64,000 nucleotides of DNA from contig CAKPSA010000001.1 of assembly GCA_934183145.1 (NCBI GenBank), forward strand, positions 1 to 64,000, read 5' to 3'. The DNA comes from an uncultured Veillonella sp. GTDB lineage: Bacteria > Bacillota > Negativicutes > Veillonellales > Veillonellaceae. Below are positions 12,146 to 20,320 of the stretch, in pieces. The notes below the pieces were generated by a model that worked only from the letters and a program-made list of their open reading frames with translations, made no database searches and was not told where the DNA came from. The translations under genes were made by a program, and so were the position numbers. Positions within the stretch are counted from its first letter, which is position 1. Each line of letters opens with the position of its first letter.

Positions 12146-13303
12146 TTACTTTACTGTCTGCATCGCTTTATGCAATGTATGACATACATAATCTATTTGT
12201 TCTTTATTATGAGCGGCTGTAACGGTCAATCGTATTCTGCTTTCACCAATAGGTACTGTAGGCGGACGAATAGCTGTTCCAATAATGCCAGCCTCATATA
12301 GATAATCGGATACTGCAAGGGTATCTTCATTACTTCCGATTAGTATAGGGAAAATTGGCGTTTCATTAGTAGCATCAATTCCCATGGAAGTCAATTGGTC
12401 TGCCAGATAGTTTACATTTTCTTGTAAATGCCCTAAAACAGATGCATCTGTCTCAAGAACCTGTAGTGCAGCTAGGGCCGCCCCTATATCAGCAGGAGAT
12501 AATGCGGTGGAGAATATAAAGCTACGACTCGTATTAACGAGATAATCTATGATAGTGCTATTTGCAGCTACATAACCACCAACAGATCCTAAGGATTTAC
12601 TCAATGTACCGAGTTGAATATCTATCTCTTTCTCTAAATTAAAATAAGCAGCCGTACCATGACCATTACCGATAGTGCCAGTTGCATGTGCATCGTCTAC
12701 CATGAGCAATGCATTGTAGTCACGACTTAATTCATATAATTTATCAAGCGGTGCAATATCCCCATCCATACTAAATACACCATCTGTGACAATCAGCTTT
12801 CGTGCATTACAATCTACTTGTTTTAATAAGTACTTTAATTCGTCTACATCACAATGACTATATGCCTTTACTGCTCCTCTACCCAATCTACACCCATCAA
12901 TAATACTAGCATGATTTAGAGCATCGCTAAAAATGATAGTATTCTTATCAGCTATAGCAGAAATAGTCCCCACATTAGCCATATAACCTGTATTAAATAC
13001 AAGGGCTTTTTCAGTATTCTTAAATTTTGCTAATTCGTTTTCTAGATCTGTAAATAATGGAAATGTACCAGATACGAGGCGCGATCCACCAGATCCTGTT
13101 CCATATTGTTGAGTCCCTTTCAAGGCCCCTTCTATTACACGAGAATCAAAAGTTAAGCCCAAATAATTATTTGAAGCCATCATCAAATATTCTTTATCAT
13201 CTCGTTTCACGCGCACTGCATCTATAGGGCAGTATTCTTTTAAGGTTCGTAGATTATGATTCTGTACCTTTGTATCTAATTGTTCTTTAAAAAATTCGTA
13301 CAT
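12146..13303 (-). CDS. bioF: 8-amino-7-oxononanoate synthase
   Basis: PLP enzyme joining pimeloyl-CoA (or -ACP) and alanine in biotin synthesis; 385 aa from the chosen start. The PLP-binding Lys is Lys236 in GTLSKSLGS, and the cofactor aspartate lies in VDDAHATG (about 202-208). The sequence reads in frame for 15 codons further upstream, but GGAGATAAC directly precedes the ATG at 13303, one base after the bioW stop, so translation is coupled. bioA, bioD and bioB are absent from the window and must be elsewhere, or the organism makes only part of the pathway. No clear terminator follows. Confidence 0.95.
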   Translation of the reverse strand: MYEFFKEQLDTKVQNHNLRTLKEYCPIDAVRVKRDDKEYLMMASNNYLGLTFDSRVIEGALKGTQQYGTGSGGSRLVSGTFPLFTDLENELAKFKNTEKALVFNTGYMANVGTISAIADKNTIIFSDALNHASIIDGCRLGRGAVKAYSHCDVDELKYLLKQVDCNARKLIVTDGVFSMDGDIAPLDKLYELSRDYNALLMVDDAHATGTIGNGHGTAAYFNLEKEIDIQLGTLSKSLGSVGGYVAANSTIIDYLVNTSRSFIFSTALSPADIGAALAALQVLETDASVLGHLQENVNYLADQLTSMGIDATNETPIFPILIGSNEDTLAVSDYLYEAGIIGTAIRPPTVPIGESRIRLTVTAAHNKEQIDYVCHTLHKAMQTVK

Positions 13304-13304
13304 G

Positions 13305-14036
13305 TTATCTCCGTTGAATAAGTACAGGAGCACTCTCCAAATACTCAATTACACTTTCACTATCTATATCAGATTGAACAAAGAAAACGCGTCCCCCTAT
13401 ATTAGATCCTAATTCTTTCATATTGGGAAGTCGATGGTATACGCCATTAAATGCCACATAGCCTACTGTATAATCTGGATCATCAGACCAGCATAATTCT
13501 CCCACAACGCCATCAGCAGATTGCACCTTAGAGGCTAGTACTAAGGCCTCTCTCATATGATCATTGTCACCTAATGCATGAGAGTCAAAGGAGTCCATGT
13601 GACTCACACGTACACCGCGATTTCCTTCATCTAAGCGTTCACCCGAAATAGCATCTACTAACATAGCACCGCGCATGGATCTATCTAAACTTTTTAACAT
13701 AGAAATAGCTTTGTGAACAGCAGTCTTAGTAATAGCAGGACCATCTAATAGTTCAGTCGCCAATTGATGGGATTCAGAAATACTACCAGTTTTATGTTCC
13801 TCTACCTTTAGACAGTCTATATATGTAATCTTCTCCGATGGGATTAAATCTACAGTAATATTTATAAAGTCAGCAGTTCCTTTACTGTGATGCAGTGCAC
13901 GTTCAGCTAACGATTGTGCTATAGCGCCAACTTCATCTAATTTTACAATACGTTCTGCCCCAGAAATATGGTGGCCCCCTTTTTCATGGGGACCACCTTG
14001 TGCTGCACGCATACGTACACTATATAATTCACTCAT
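13305..14036 (-). CDS. bioW: 6-carboxyhexanoate-CoA ligase (pimeloyl-CoA synthetase)
   Basis: Activates free pimelate to pimeloyl-CoA with ATP, feeding BioF; 243 aa, normal family length. The N-terminal signature YSVRMRAAQGG-PHEKGGHHISGAER is characteristic of BioW. Its ATG overlaps the upstream stop codon by one base (TAATG), and bioF follows within two bases. Use of BioW implies pimelate as the precursor, rather than the BioC-BioH route. Confidence 0.95.
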   Translation of the reverse strand: MSELYSVRMRAAQGGPHEKGGHHISGAERIVKLDEVGAIAQSLAERALHHSKGTADFINITVDLIPSEKITYIDCLKVEEHKTGSISESHQLATELLDGPAITKTAVHKAISMLKSLDRSMRGAMLVDAISGERLDEGNRGVRVSHMDSFDSHALGDNDHMREALVLASKVQSADGVVGELCWSDDPDYTVGYVAFNGVYHRLPNMKELGSNIGGRVFFVQSDIDSESVIEYLESAPVLIQRR

Positions 14037-14536
14037 TATGATACCTTACCTTTTATTACATGATTTTGATGTGCTTGACTGTGGATTTTACGGAATACTT
14101 TTACAAATACAGGAGCCATAATAACCGTAAAAATCATGCCAGGTACAGCTAATGCAACCATAGGTAATGCGGCCTTACCAATATAAATTGACAATGTTAG
14201 CCGTGCTAAGGCGGATGCAATTGGGCCTGAAATCATAATACCGATCATATGATTATGGCACATCCAAAGGATTAACCCTACAATGACGCGGAATTGCATA
14301 GCAATCATGACATTTAATATAGTTTGGGTACCTAGTGCTAAGCCGATTAAACTCGATAGACAACCACTAATAATATATTTCTTAAATCCGAATACGGCAC
14401 ATATAGCTACCGCTAACGGGGCTGATAGTTGAAATTCTATACCTGGAATGACATTAGGTATTTTAATAGCACCTAACACAGTAATCATAGCCGTTAAAAT
14501 AGCAATCTCTGTAATGTACCGGATGTTCTGATTCAT
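14036..14536 (-). CDS. Putative ECF-type S component or small integral membrane transporter in the biotin operon
   Basis: Hydrophobic protein of 166 aa with five or six predicted membrane helices (about 8-25, 35-55, 57-75, 78-97, 103-120, 126-150). Size and helix pattern, with an early IKIPNVIPGIEFQLSAPLAVAI segment, resemble ECF transporter substrate-binding components. It does not show the sequence I associate with BioY. It is the first gene of the operon with bioW and bioF, directly behind a BirA-like operator, so a role in uptake of biotin or of the BioW substrate pimelate is a reasonable inference. No substrate can be read from the sequence. Confidence 0.6.
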   Translation of the reverse strand: MNQNIRYITEIAILTAMITVLGAIKIPNVIPGIEFQLSAPLAVAICAVFGFKKYIISGCLSSLIGLALGTQTILNVMIAMQFRVIVGLILWMCHNHMIGIMISGPIASALARLTLSIYIGKAALPMVALAVPGMIFTVIMAPVFVKVFRKIHSQAHQNHVIKGKVS

Positions 14537-14558
14537 GATGTTTCTCCTCTACTTAGAA

Positions 14559-14593
14559 AATGTCAACCACAAACACTGCTCTTTGTTTACATT
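14559..14593 (-). promoter_or_regulatory. BirA-type biotin operator
   Basis: On the minus strand, the half-sites AATGTAAAC (14585-14593) and GGTTGACATT (14559-14568) form an imperfect palindrome separated by 16 bp. This matches the known Firmicute BirA operator layout of TTGTAAACC-like halves with a 14-16 bp gap. It begins on the -10 element and covers the likely start point, so bound BirA would block transcription. Confidence 0.75.
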
Positions 14594-14619
14594 ATAATTT
14601 CAATATACATATTTATCAA
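14591..14619 (-). promoter_or_regulatory. Promoter of the biotin operon
   Basis: TTGATA, 17-bp spacer, TATAAT. The -10 hexamer shares bases with the upstream BirA half-site. Confidence 0.85.
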
Positions 14620-14650
14620 CTAAAAATACAAAATAAGTTGACAAATATCA

Positions 14651-14684
14651 CAAAAAAATCGAGCCATTATGACTCGATCTTTTT
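14651..14684 (-). terminator. Terminator after smpB
   Basis: ATCGAG / CTCGAT stem with a 9-nt loop, followed on the minus strand by a seven-T run. It sits just past the smpB stop codon. Confidence 0.85.
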
Positions 14685-14687
14685 ATT

Positions 14688-15158
14688 TTAATATTTTTGT
14701 TGTTCTTTAAGTCTCTTAGCAATATCTCGCTTAGCATCGCGCTCTGCCATATCTTGCCGCTTATCATATAACTTTTTACCGGTCACAAGACCAACAGTTA
14801 CCTTTACATAACCATGGCTAAAATGGAAGTTAAGCGGCACTAAAGAGAAACCCTTCTCCTTAACTTGAGCATGCAATTTATTGATTTCAGATTTATGCAT
14901 CAATAATTTGCGAGTTCGTTCAGGCTCATGATTAAAGCGATTACCTTGTTCGTACGGACTTATGTGAACACCATACAATAAGAGCTCACCTTTATCAATA
15001 CGACAAAAGCTATCCTTTAGATTCAACTTACCTTGACGTATGGATTTAATTTCTGTGCCGGTCAAAGCAATACCGGCTTCATAGGTTTCATGAATATTAA
15101 AATCATGACGCGCCTTACGATTATCAGCAATAAGAGATGGACTAGATTGTTTTGCCAT
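14688..15158 (-). CDS. smpB: SsrA-binding protein
   Basis: tmRNA partner (156 aa) that places tmRNA-Ala in the A site of stalled ribosomes. The family core IADNRKARHDFNIHETYEAGI and ALTGTEIKSIRQGK is present, with the basic C-terminal tail KRLKEQQKY that enters the mRNA channel. It is 8 bases downstream of rnr, in the conserved rnr-smpB order. Its RNA partner ssrA lies about 2.6 kb further downstream, past the biotin operon. Confidence 0.97.
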   Translation of the reverse strand: MAKQSSPSLIADNRKARHDFNIHETYEAGIALTGTEIKSIRQGKLNLKDSFCRIDKGELLLYGVHISPYEQGNRFNHEPERTRKLLMHKSEINKLHAQVKEKGFSLVPLNFHFSHGYVKVTVGLVTGKKLYDKRQDMAERDAKRDIAKRLKEQQKY

Positions 15159-15166
15159 ATATACCT

Positions 15167-17530
15167 CTATCGTTTACGTTTATTTTTAGATTTCTTAGAT
15201 TGATTGCGCTTCGATGTTTTATTAGACTTCTTACGACTTGATTTACCTTTACTAGATTTTTTACTGAAAGTATCGTATCTAGAATGGCCAGATTTACTGC
15301 TATCACATCGGGAAGATTTTTTACTAGATTTGCCCCAAGATTTACGCCCTTTACGACCACCAAAACCATCGCGACTAGTTGCATAATCAGAACCACTGCG
15401 CAATTGCTCTTGGATCGCCATTAAGTTATTTACTTCACCTAGTACAAAATCAATTTGTTTCTTTTCTACATCGGCTTTTACTAATGTAACAGTTACCTTT
15501 TCACCTAAGTGATAGGTTTTGCCCGTTCTCTTGCCTACAAGCACAAAATGTTCTTCATCAAAGAAATAGTAATCATCGTTCATCATGCTCATATGCACAA
15601 GACCATCGATACCATTTTCTAATTCTACAAACATCCCAAAGGATGTAATGCTAGAAATCGTTCCTTCAAAGACTTCCCCTACAAATGGGACCATATATTG
15701 TGTCTTCTTAAGATCTACTGTATCTCGTTCAGACTCTGTAGCAACTTGTTCTTGCATAGAAGAATGTTCAACAGCTCCCGCTAAGAATGCTTCCTCTACA
15801 TCGCGTTTAGAATAGCCATTTTTCCAATGCATATCCGCTTTTAAAAGGCGATGAACCATTAAGTCTGGATATCGTCTAATAGGAGATGTGAAATGGGTGT
15901 AACATGTAGATGCCAAGCCAAAGTGCCCCACATTGTTGATGCTATATTTCGCCTGTTGCATAGAACGCAAGGTCATAATTTGAGCCACTTGCTCAATATC
16001 TTTCCCTTTTACTACATCTAAGATCTTTTGGAAGTCTCGTGGTGTTACACCATCAGTACTGAGAACTAGGTTTTGACCTAAATAATTAAGCACCTTTTGG
16101 AATAAATCTAGTTTTTCCTCACTAGGGATCTCATGAATACGATATACCGATGTACGGTGTGTATGCTCTAAATGTGTAGCCACTGTTTCATTGGCAATGA
16201 GCATACATTCTTCAATAAGTCGTTCCGCCATGGTACGATCTCGTTTTACGATGCGCAACGGTGTACCATCATGATCAAGTAATACCTTGTACTCAGGAAA
16301 ATCAAAGTCTAATGCACCTCTACGGCGACGCATTGTGTTAAGGATTTTAGAGATTTCTGCCAAATCTCGAAGCATTGGCATAAAATCTTGTAAATCATCA
16401 GGAATAATATTTTCCTCTAAGGCCTTATATACCTCTTTATAGCTGCAACGACGACCTACGTGAATAATAGAAGGTCGTATACGATAATTCACAACCTTAC
16501 CAGTATGATCAATTTCCATCATACACGTCATAGCGTAACGATCTTCATGAGCATTTAAACTACAAATGCCATTAGATAAAACCTCAGGTAGCATCGGTAC
16601 TACTCTGTCAACTAAATATACAGATGTACCACGTTTATAAGCCTCATTATCAATAGGTTGCCCAGATGTTACATAATGACTAACATCTGCAATATGTACG
16701 CCTAATTCATAATTACCATTTGGTAATTTACGTCCACTCACAGCATCGTCTAAATCCTTTGCATCTTCCCCATCAATGGTAACCATTTGTATATCACGAA
16801 GGTCCCAACGAGCAGGATCGTCATGAATGACGGTGTCAATTTTTTTGCTAGCTTTAATGACATCGTCTGGAAAATTAAATGGAATCTTATGATTCGCCAT
16901 GATGCAATTAATATCTAGTCCTATATCGCCTTTATAGCCAAGAATTTCCGTAATAATACCTTCTGGCTTCTTATCGCCTTCAGGCCATTTTGTAATTTTG
17001 ACTAGTACCTTTGCGCCACTACGAGCATCTAATGTATTTTTTAAGTCTACGAAGATATCGGTTCCTATCCGTTCATCATCAGGGATAACAAAGCCAAAGT
17101 GTTGTTGTCGGTCATAAGTACCTACCACAGTTTCATTGGCACGTTCAATAACATCAACGATAATACCTTCTCGTTTATGCTTTGTATAGTTGGAAGGTAT
17201 AACGCGAACTCGAACCTTGTCATTATGCATAGCAGTACCTTTATTTTGTTCTGCTACATATATATCTTCATCTTCAGGCATAATCACAAAGCCAAAGGAC
17301 TTACGATAGCCCTTATAAATACCTTCATATTCTTCATGTTCTTGTTCTGCATATTGATATACATCGGGTCGAGAGGATGTTAATACCCCTTCTCGAGTAA
17401 GCATTTTTGCGGAACGAATAAACATCTCAAGGTCCTTGCCGCCTCGGATGTGATTATCCATGGCAGCATCTTCAATATGATATGCATGTGGTTGTATAGA
17501 TTTATAAAAATCTAAGACTTTCTTCTTCAA
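15167..17530 (-). CDS. rnr: Ribonuclease R
   Basis: Processive 3'-5' exoribonuclease of 787 aa that degrades structured RNA and tmRNA-tagged messages. Cold-shock OB domains (about 70-240) are followed by the RNB catalytic domain (about 245-570) with Asp253, Asp259, Asp261 and Asp262 in DGEDAKDLDD, then an S1 domain (about 630-705). The final 70 residues are a low-complexity Ser/Lys/Arg tail. The start is TTG at 17530, set by GAGGAGGTG nine bases upstream. A terminator lies immediately upstream with no room for a separate promoter, so expression probably depends on readthrough from secG. Confidence 0.96.
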   Translation of the reverse strand: MKKKVLDFYKSIQPHAYHIEDAAMDNHIRGGKDLEMFIRSAKMLTREGVLTSSRPDVYQYAEQEHEEYEGIYKGYRKSFGFVIMPEDEDIYVAEQNKGTAMHNDKVRVRVIPSNYTKHKREGIIVDVIERANETVVGTYDRQQHFGFVIPDDERIGTDIFVDLKNTLDARSGAKVLVKITKWPEGDKKPEGIITEILGYKGDIGLDINCIMANHKIPFNFPDDVIKASKKIDTVIHDDPARWDLRDIQMVTIDGEDAKDLDDAVSGRKLPNGNYELGVHIADVSHYVTSGQPIDNEAYKRGTSVYLVDRVVPMLPEVLSNGICSLNAHEDRYAMTCMMEIDHTGKVVNYRIRPSIIHVGRRCSYKEVYKALEENIIPDDLQDFMPMLRDLAEISKILNTMRRRRGALDFDFPEYKVLLDHDGTPLRIVKRDRTMAERLIEECMLIANETVATHLEHTHRTSVYRIHEIPSEEKLDLFQKVLNYLGQNLVLSTDGVTPRDFQKILDVVKGKDIEQVAQIMTLRSMQQAKYSINNVGHFGLASTCYTHFTSPIRRYPDLMVHRLLKADMHWKNGYSKRDVEEAFLAGAVEHSSMQEQVATESERDTVDLKKTQYMVPFVGEVFEGTISSITSFGMFVELENGIDGLVHMSMMNDDYYFFDEEHFVLVGKRTGKTYHLGEKVTVTLVKADVEKKQIDFVLGEVNNLMAIQEQLRSGSDYATSRDGFGGRKGRKSWGKSSKKSSRCDSSKSGHSRYDTFSKKSSKGKSSRKKSNKTSKRNQSKKSKNKRKR

Positions 17531-17552
17531 ATTTTCACCTCCTCATATGGTA

Positions 17553-17580
17553 AAAAGAAAAAGCCTGCAAAGCAGGCTTT
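17553..17580 (-). terminator. Terminator between secG and rnr
   Basis: AAGCCTGC / GCAGGCTT stem with a 3-nt loop, followed on the minus strand by TTTTTC. It lies between the secG stop and the rnr ribosome-binding site, so it may set the ratio of upstream to downstream expression. Confidence 0.85.
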
Positions 17581-17585
17581 CATCA

Positions 17586-17831
17586 TTAGAATTGATTAAT
17601 CATTGCCCCTAATACTAAGCTCAACACAGCAAAGATAATCCCCAATATAATCGTACATTTAGATAAGAAAGCGTCTAAACCGCGTTGCTTACCACCAAAA
17701 GAAGAGTCTGCCGCACCAGAAACAGCACCACCCATGCCTGCGTTTTTGCTATTCTGTGCAACCACTACTACGATTAATAAGATAGATACGATAACTTCTA
17801 CAATCATTAAGAAATTTGTCACGACTGTCAT
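17586..17831 (-). CDS. secG: Preprotein translocase subunit SecG
   Basis: Accessory membrane subunit (81 aa) of SecYEG. Two hydrophobic helices (about 7-25 and 58-78) flank a glycine/serine-rich loop (NSKNAGMGGAVSGAADSSFGG), which is the family pattern. Its ATG overlaps the sigH stop in an ATGA, so the two are translationally coupled. The terminator at 17553-17580 follows. Confidence 0.93.
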   Translation of the reverse strand: MTVVTNFLMIVEVIVSILLIVVVVAQNSKNAGMGGAVSGAADSSFGGKQRGLDAFLSKCTIILGIIFAVLSLVLGAMINQF

Positions 17832-18502
17832 CCTTCCTGTGTGGCTCTGGGGGAATCCAAAACCCGATTTTCTAAATACTTCTCTAATTTACGTTTAACC
17901 CTTTGTAACGCATTGTCTATAGATTTGACACTGCGATCTGTGACCTCAGCCATTTCTTGGTAAGAACGTCCATCTAGGTATCCTTCCAAGACCTCCCACT
18001 CGAGTTCACTTAAAATATGACCAATATTGCGCTCAATATCATCCAATTCCTCTTGACTGATAATAAGATCCTCAGGATTAGTAACCTTTGCTGAGGATAG
18101 CATCTCGATCAACGTACGCTCTGATTCCTCTGTATATACTGGTTTATTTAACGATACATAAGAATTTAAAGGCGCATGTTTTTGTCTAGTAGCCGACTTA
18201 ATAGCCGTAATAATTTGTCTAGTTATACAAAGCTCTGCAAAAGCTCTAAAGGACGCCAATTTATCATGTTTAAAGTCTCGCGTAGCCTTATATAAGCCAA
18301 TCATCCCTTCTTGAATGATATCCTCACGATCAGCGCCTACCAAAAAGTAAGAGCGCGCCTTTGCACGAACAAAGTTTTTATATTTATTAACAATATAATC
18401 GATTGCAAACTCATTTTGCTCTTCTTGAGCTATGACCACAACTTGCTCATCAGTCATTTCTTTGAAATTGTAATCGGACTTGCGTGTATGAATGCTGTTC
18501 AT
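17828..18502 (-). CDS. sigH: RNA polymerase sigma-70 family factor, SigH type
   Basis: Alternative sigma factor of 224 aa. Region 2 has REDIIQEGMIGLYKATRDF and FRAFAELCITRQIITAIKSATRQKH, close to the Bacillus SigH core. Region 4 has the HTH SYQEMAEVTDRSVKSIDNALQRVKRKL. The frame stays open 23 codons upstream, but that stretch is the promoter itself, and AAGGAGGAG precedes the ATG at 18502. In spore-formers SigH drives early sporulation and competence genes. The window does not show whether this organism sporulates, and a competence or stationary-phase role is an inference. Confidence 0.92.
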   Translation of the reverse strand: MNSIHTRKSDYNFKEMTDEQVVVIAQEEQNEFAIDYIVNKYKNFVRAKARSYFLVGADREDIIQEGMIGLYKATRDFKHDKLASFRAFAELCITRQIITAIKSATRQKHAPLNSYVSLNKPVYTEESERTLIEMLSSAKVTNPEDLIISQEELDDIERNIGHILSELEWEVLEGYLDGRSYQEMAEVTDRSVKSIDNALQRVKRKLEKYLENRVLDSPRATQEG

Positions 18503-18542
18503 ATGCTCCTCCTTACAATTGAGCAGAAAAACCAATATATTT

Positions 18543-18571
18543 ATTATACTGGAAGTATATGTGATTTTCAA
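18543..18571 (-). promoter_or_regulatory. Promoter of sigH
   Basis: TTGAAA, 17-bp spacer, TATAAT, ending about 40 bases before the sigH ATG and starting 3 bases past the rae1 stop. It gives sigH-secG a transcription unit of its own in addition to readthrough from cysS. Confidence 0.85.
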
Positions 18572-18574
18572 CTA

Positions 18575-19108
18575 TCAATGGCCACGGCGTAACTTCTCTA
18601 GCTTTTCAGCTACTTCAGGAGATAATAAACCTCCTACTTCATTACGTCGTAAACTAAATTGATCTCGTCTATGTTCATGAGCGTATTGTAGTCGTTCCTC
18701 TTCCTTAGCCATGCGTATCATATTTTGCAATTCTCGAGCTGGAATACGTAGTCCACCAGAACCGAGAATTTGATTTTGTTCAGCTCCATCAGAGGTTACA
18801 ACATATACATTGGTATATTTGCCTTTCCGCAAAAATACCTCTCGTTCAATAAAGGAATCCGCCGTTTCTCCATCCTCAGTATACACTTCTAGAAATCCAC
18901 TCGTAATAGCCTCTACAGAGCCTCCAGATTTTGTATATTTACCATCAAATACAAGGATAACTTCATATCCCTTGAATTTTCCGTAATTCAACAACCCATC
19001 TCTAAGCTCCATACGAGCATGTTCTAATGACTCATTGGCGAGTTTCTTTAGATGAGTCCAGGCGAATATCACATTATAACCATCTACAATTAAGATATCT
19101 TTTAGCAT
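18575..19108 (-). CDS. rae1: NYN-domain ribosome-associated endoribonuclease (Rae1/YacP family)
   Basis: PIN-like NYN domain protein, 177 aa. The start LIVDGYNVIFAW, the central acidic residues DGETADSFIEREV and VVTSDGAEQNQILGSGG are the conserved metal-site motifs of the YacP family. Bacillus Rae1 cleaves mRNA in the ribosomal A site. It is embedded between rlmB (2 bases upstream) and sigH in the same order as the Bacillus cysS-mrnC-rlmB-yacP-sigH cluster, which strongly supports orthology. Confidence 0.93.
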   Translation of the reverse strand: MLKDILIVDGYNVIFAWTHLKKLANESLEHARMELRDGLLNYGKFKGYEVILVFDGKYTKSGGSVEAITSGFLEVYTEDGETADSFIEREVFLRKGKYTNVYVVTSDGAEQNQILGSGGLRIPARELQNMIRMAKEEERLQYAHEHRRDQFSLRRNEVGGLLSPEVAEKLEKLRRGH

Positions 19109-19110
19109 AA

Positions 19111-19842
19111 TTATTTCGCTTGTCGTTGACGTACAGCCTCATACATAAGAACTGCTGCCGCCACAGATGCATTTAAAGAATTTAAATTGCCATACATAGG
19201 AATAGTAACGAGGAAATCACAAGCCTCTTTCACAACGCGGCTAATCCCCTTTCCTTCGTTACCAATGACGATAACCGTAGGAATTGTCATATCCGCCTCA
19301 TAAAGGGTACGATCGCCTTCCATATGAGCGCCCATAACCCAGAAACCTTGTTTTTGAAGTTGTTTAATAGTTTGAGCTACATTCCCAACCTGTACAAGTG
19401 GAATTTGCTCAATGGCACCTGCCGATGTTTTAGCTACAGTAGCATTAATAGGTGCATTGTGACGCTTAGGAATGAGAACGGCCGTAGCCCCTACACATTC
19501 CGCAGTACGGATAATTGCGCCCATGTTATGCGGATCCTCAACACCATCTGTTAGGATAAGCAAAGGTACCTCATGATTCGTCTCTTGCAGCACTTCACCT
19601 AGTTCTTTAAATTGAACAGCAGAAACAAGGGCAATAACACCTTGATGTGGCACCTCTAAATCATATTTATTCATTTGTTTGATAGGCGTTGGACGCACTT
19701 CAATGCCTTGAGATTTAGCAAGACCAACAATATCAGCTAGACCTGTTTTTACCTTATCTTCACTGACCATAATGCGCTGGATGGAACGACCACTTTTAAG
19801 GGCCTCTTTTACCGCATTGCGACCTACAATATAATTATCCAT
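19111..19842 (-). CDS. rlmB: 23S rRNA (guanosine-2'-O-)-methyltransferase RlmB (TrmH/SpoU family)
   Basis: SPOUT methyltransferase of 243 aa. The N-terminal substrate-binding domain begins with IVGRNAVKEALKSGRSI. The catalytic domain has the three SpoU motifs: LTDGVEDPHNMGAIIRTAECVG, IVIGNEGKGISRVV and IPMYGNLNSLNASVAAAV. The family includes RlmB (23S G2251) and close paralogues, so the exact nucleotide is inferred. It starts one base downstream of mrnC in the cysS operon. Confidence 0.93.
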   Translation of the reverse strand: MDNYIVGRNAVKEALKSGRSIQRIMVSEDKVKTGLADIVGLAKSQGIEVRPTPIKQMNKYDLEVPHQGVIALVSAVQFKELGEVLQETNHEVPLLILTDGVEDPHNMGAIIRTAECVGATAVLIPKRHNAPINATVAKTSAGAIEQIPLVQVGNVAQTIKQLQKQGFWVMGAHMEGDRTLYEADMTIPTVIVIGNEGKGISRVVKEACDFLVTIPMYGNLNSLNASVAAAVLMYEAVRQRQAK

Positions 19843-19843
19843 A

Positions 19844-20320
19844 CTACATACCTCGTAGAGTTATTGAAAAGGCTTGCTTCATAACATCTTGTAATCGCTC
19901 TTCTTGACGCGTTTCATAAAGAAATCCGAGTACTGCTTCAAAGGCTGTACTACTGCGATATTCTTGAACAGAACTACTTTTTGGTACATTTACATTACTA
20001 TTTCTAGCACGTCGTGCAATAGCTTGTTCTTGTTCTGTGAAAGTATCCTCTATTTCAAGCAATACCCTCGCTTGTGATTTTGCACAAATAAACTCTGTAA
20101 CAATAGTGTGTAACACTTGTACTTTGGATATATTCATTTGTACCACTCGTTCACGGACATACATGGAGTATACTGCATCGCCAATATAGGCAAGCATAAC
20201 TGCATCAGCACTAAGGCACTCCTCTATAGTTCGTTTACGCAAACGAAGCGGCTCTTGTTCAAGAGCCGTCAACTTTTTTATCGCTTCATTCTTTAAGAAT
20301 TGAAATTGTTTAAACTTCAC
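19844..20320 (-). CDS. mrnC: Mini-ribonuclease 3
   Basis: RNase III-like domain without a dsRNA-binding domain, 158 aa, which matures 23S rRNA ends in Firmicutes. The catalytic motif is LAYIGDAVYSMYVRERVV. The second motif, SSTAFEAVLGFLYET, is also present. The chosen start is GTG at 20320, with GGTGG upstream inside the cysS end, giving an 11-base overlap with cysS. A longer frame runs 12 codons upstream but is within the cysS coding end. Confidence 0.92.
   Translation of the reverse strand: MKFKQFQFLKNEAIKKLTALEQEPLRLRKRTIEECLSADAVMLAYIGDAVYSMYVRERVVQMNISKVQVLHTIVTEFICAKSQARVLLEIEDTFTEQEQAIARRARNSNVNVPKSSSVQEYRSSTAFEAVLGFLYETRQEERLQDVMKQAFSITLRGM

Noticed and set aside
15142-15396. An 84-codon minus-strand frame inside the rnr tail
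   Set aside because: It is an alternative reading of the repetitive Ser/Lys codons of rnr and overlaps smpB without a start signal.
18503-18571. N-terminal extension of sigH starting at a TTG
   Set aside because: The extension covers a consensus -35/-10 promoter, and a strong ribosome-binding site precedes the ATG at 18502.
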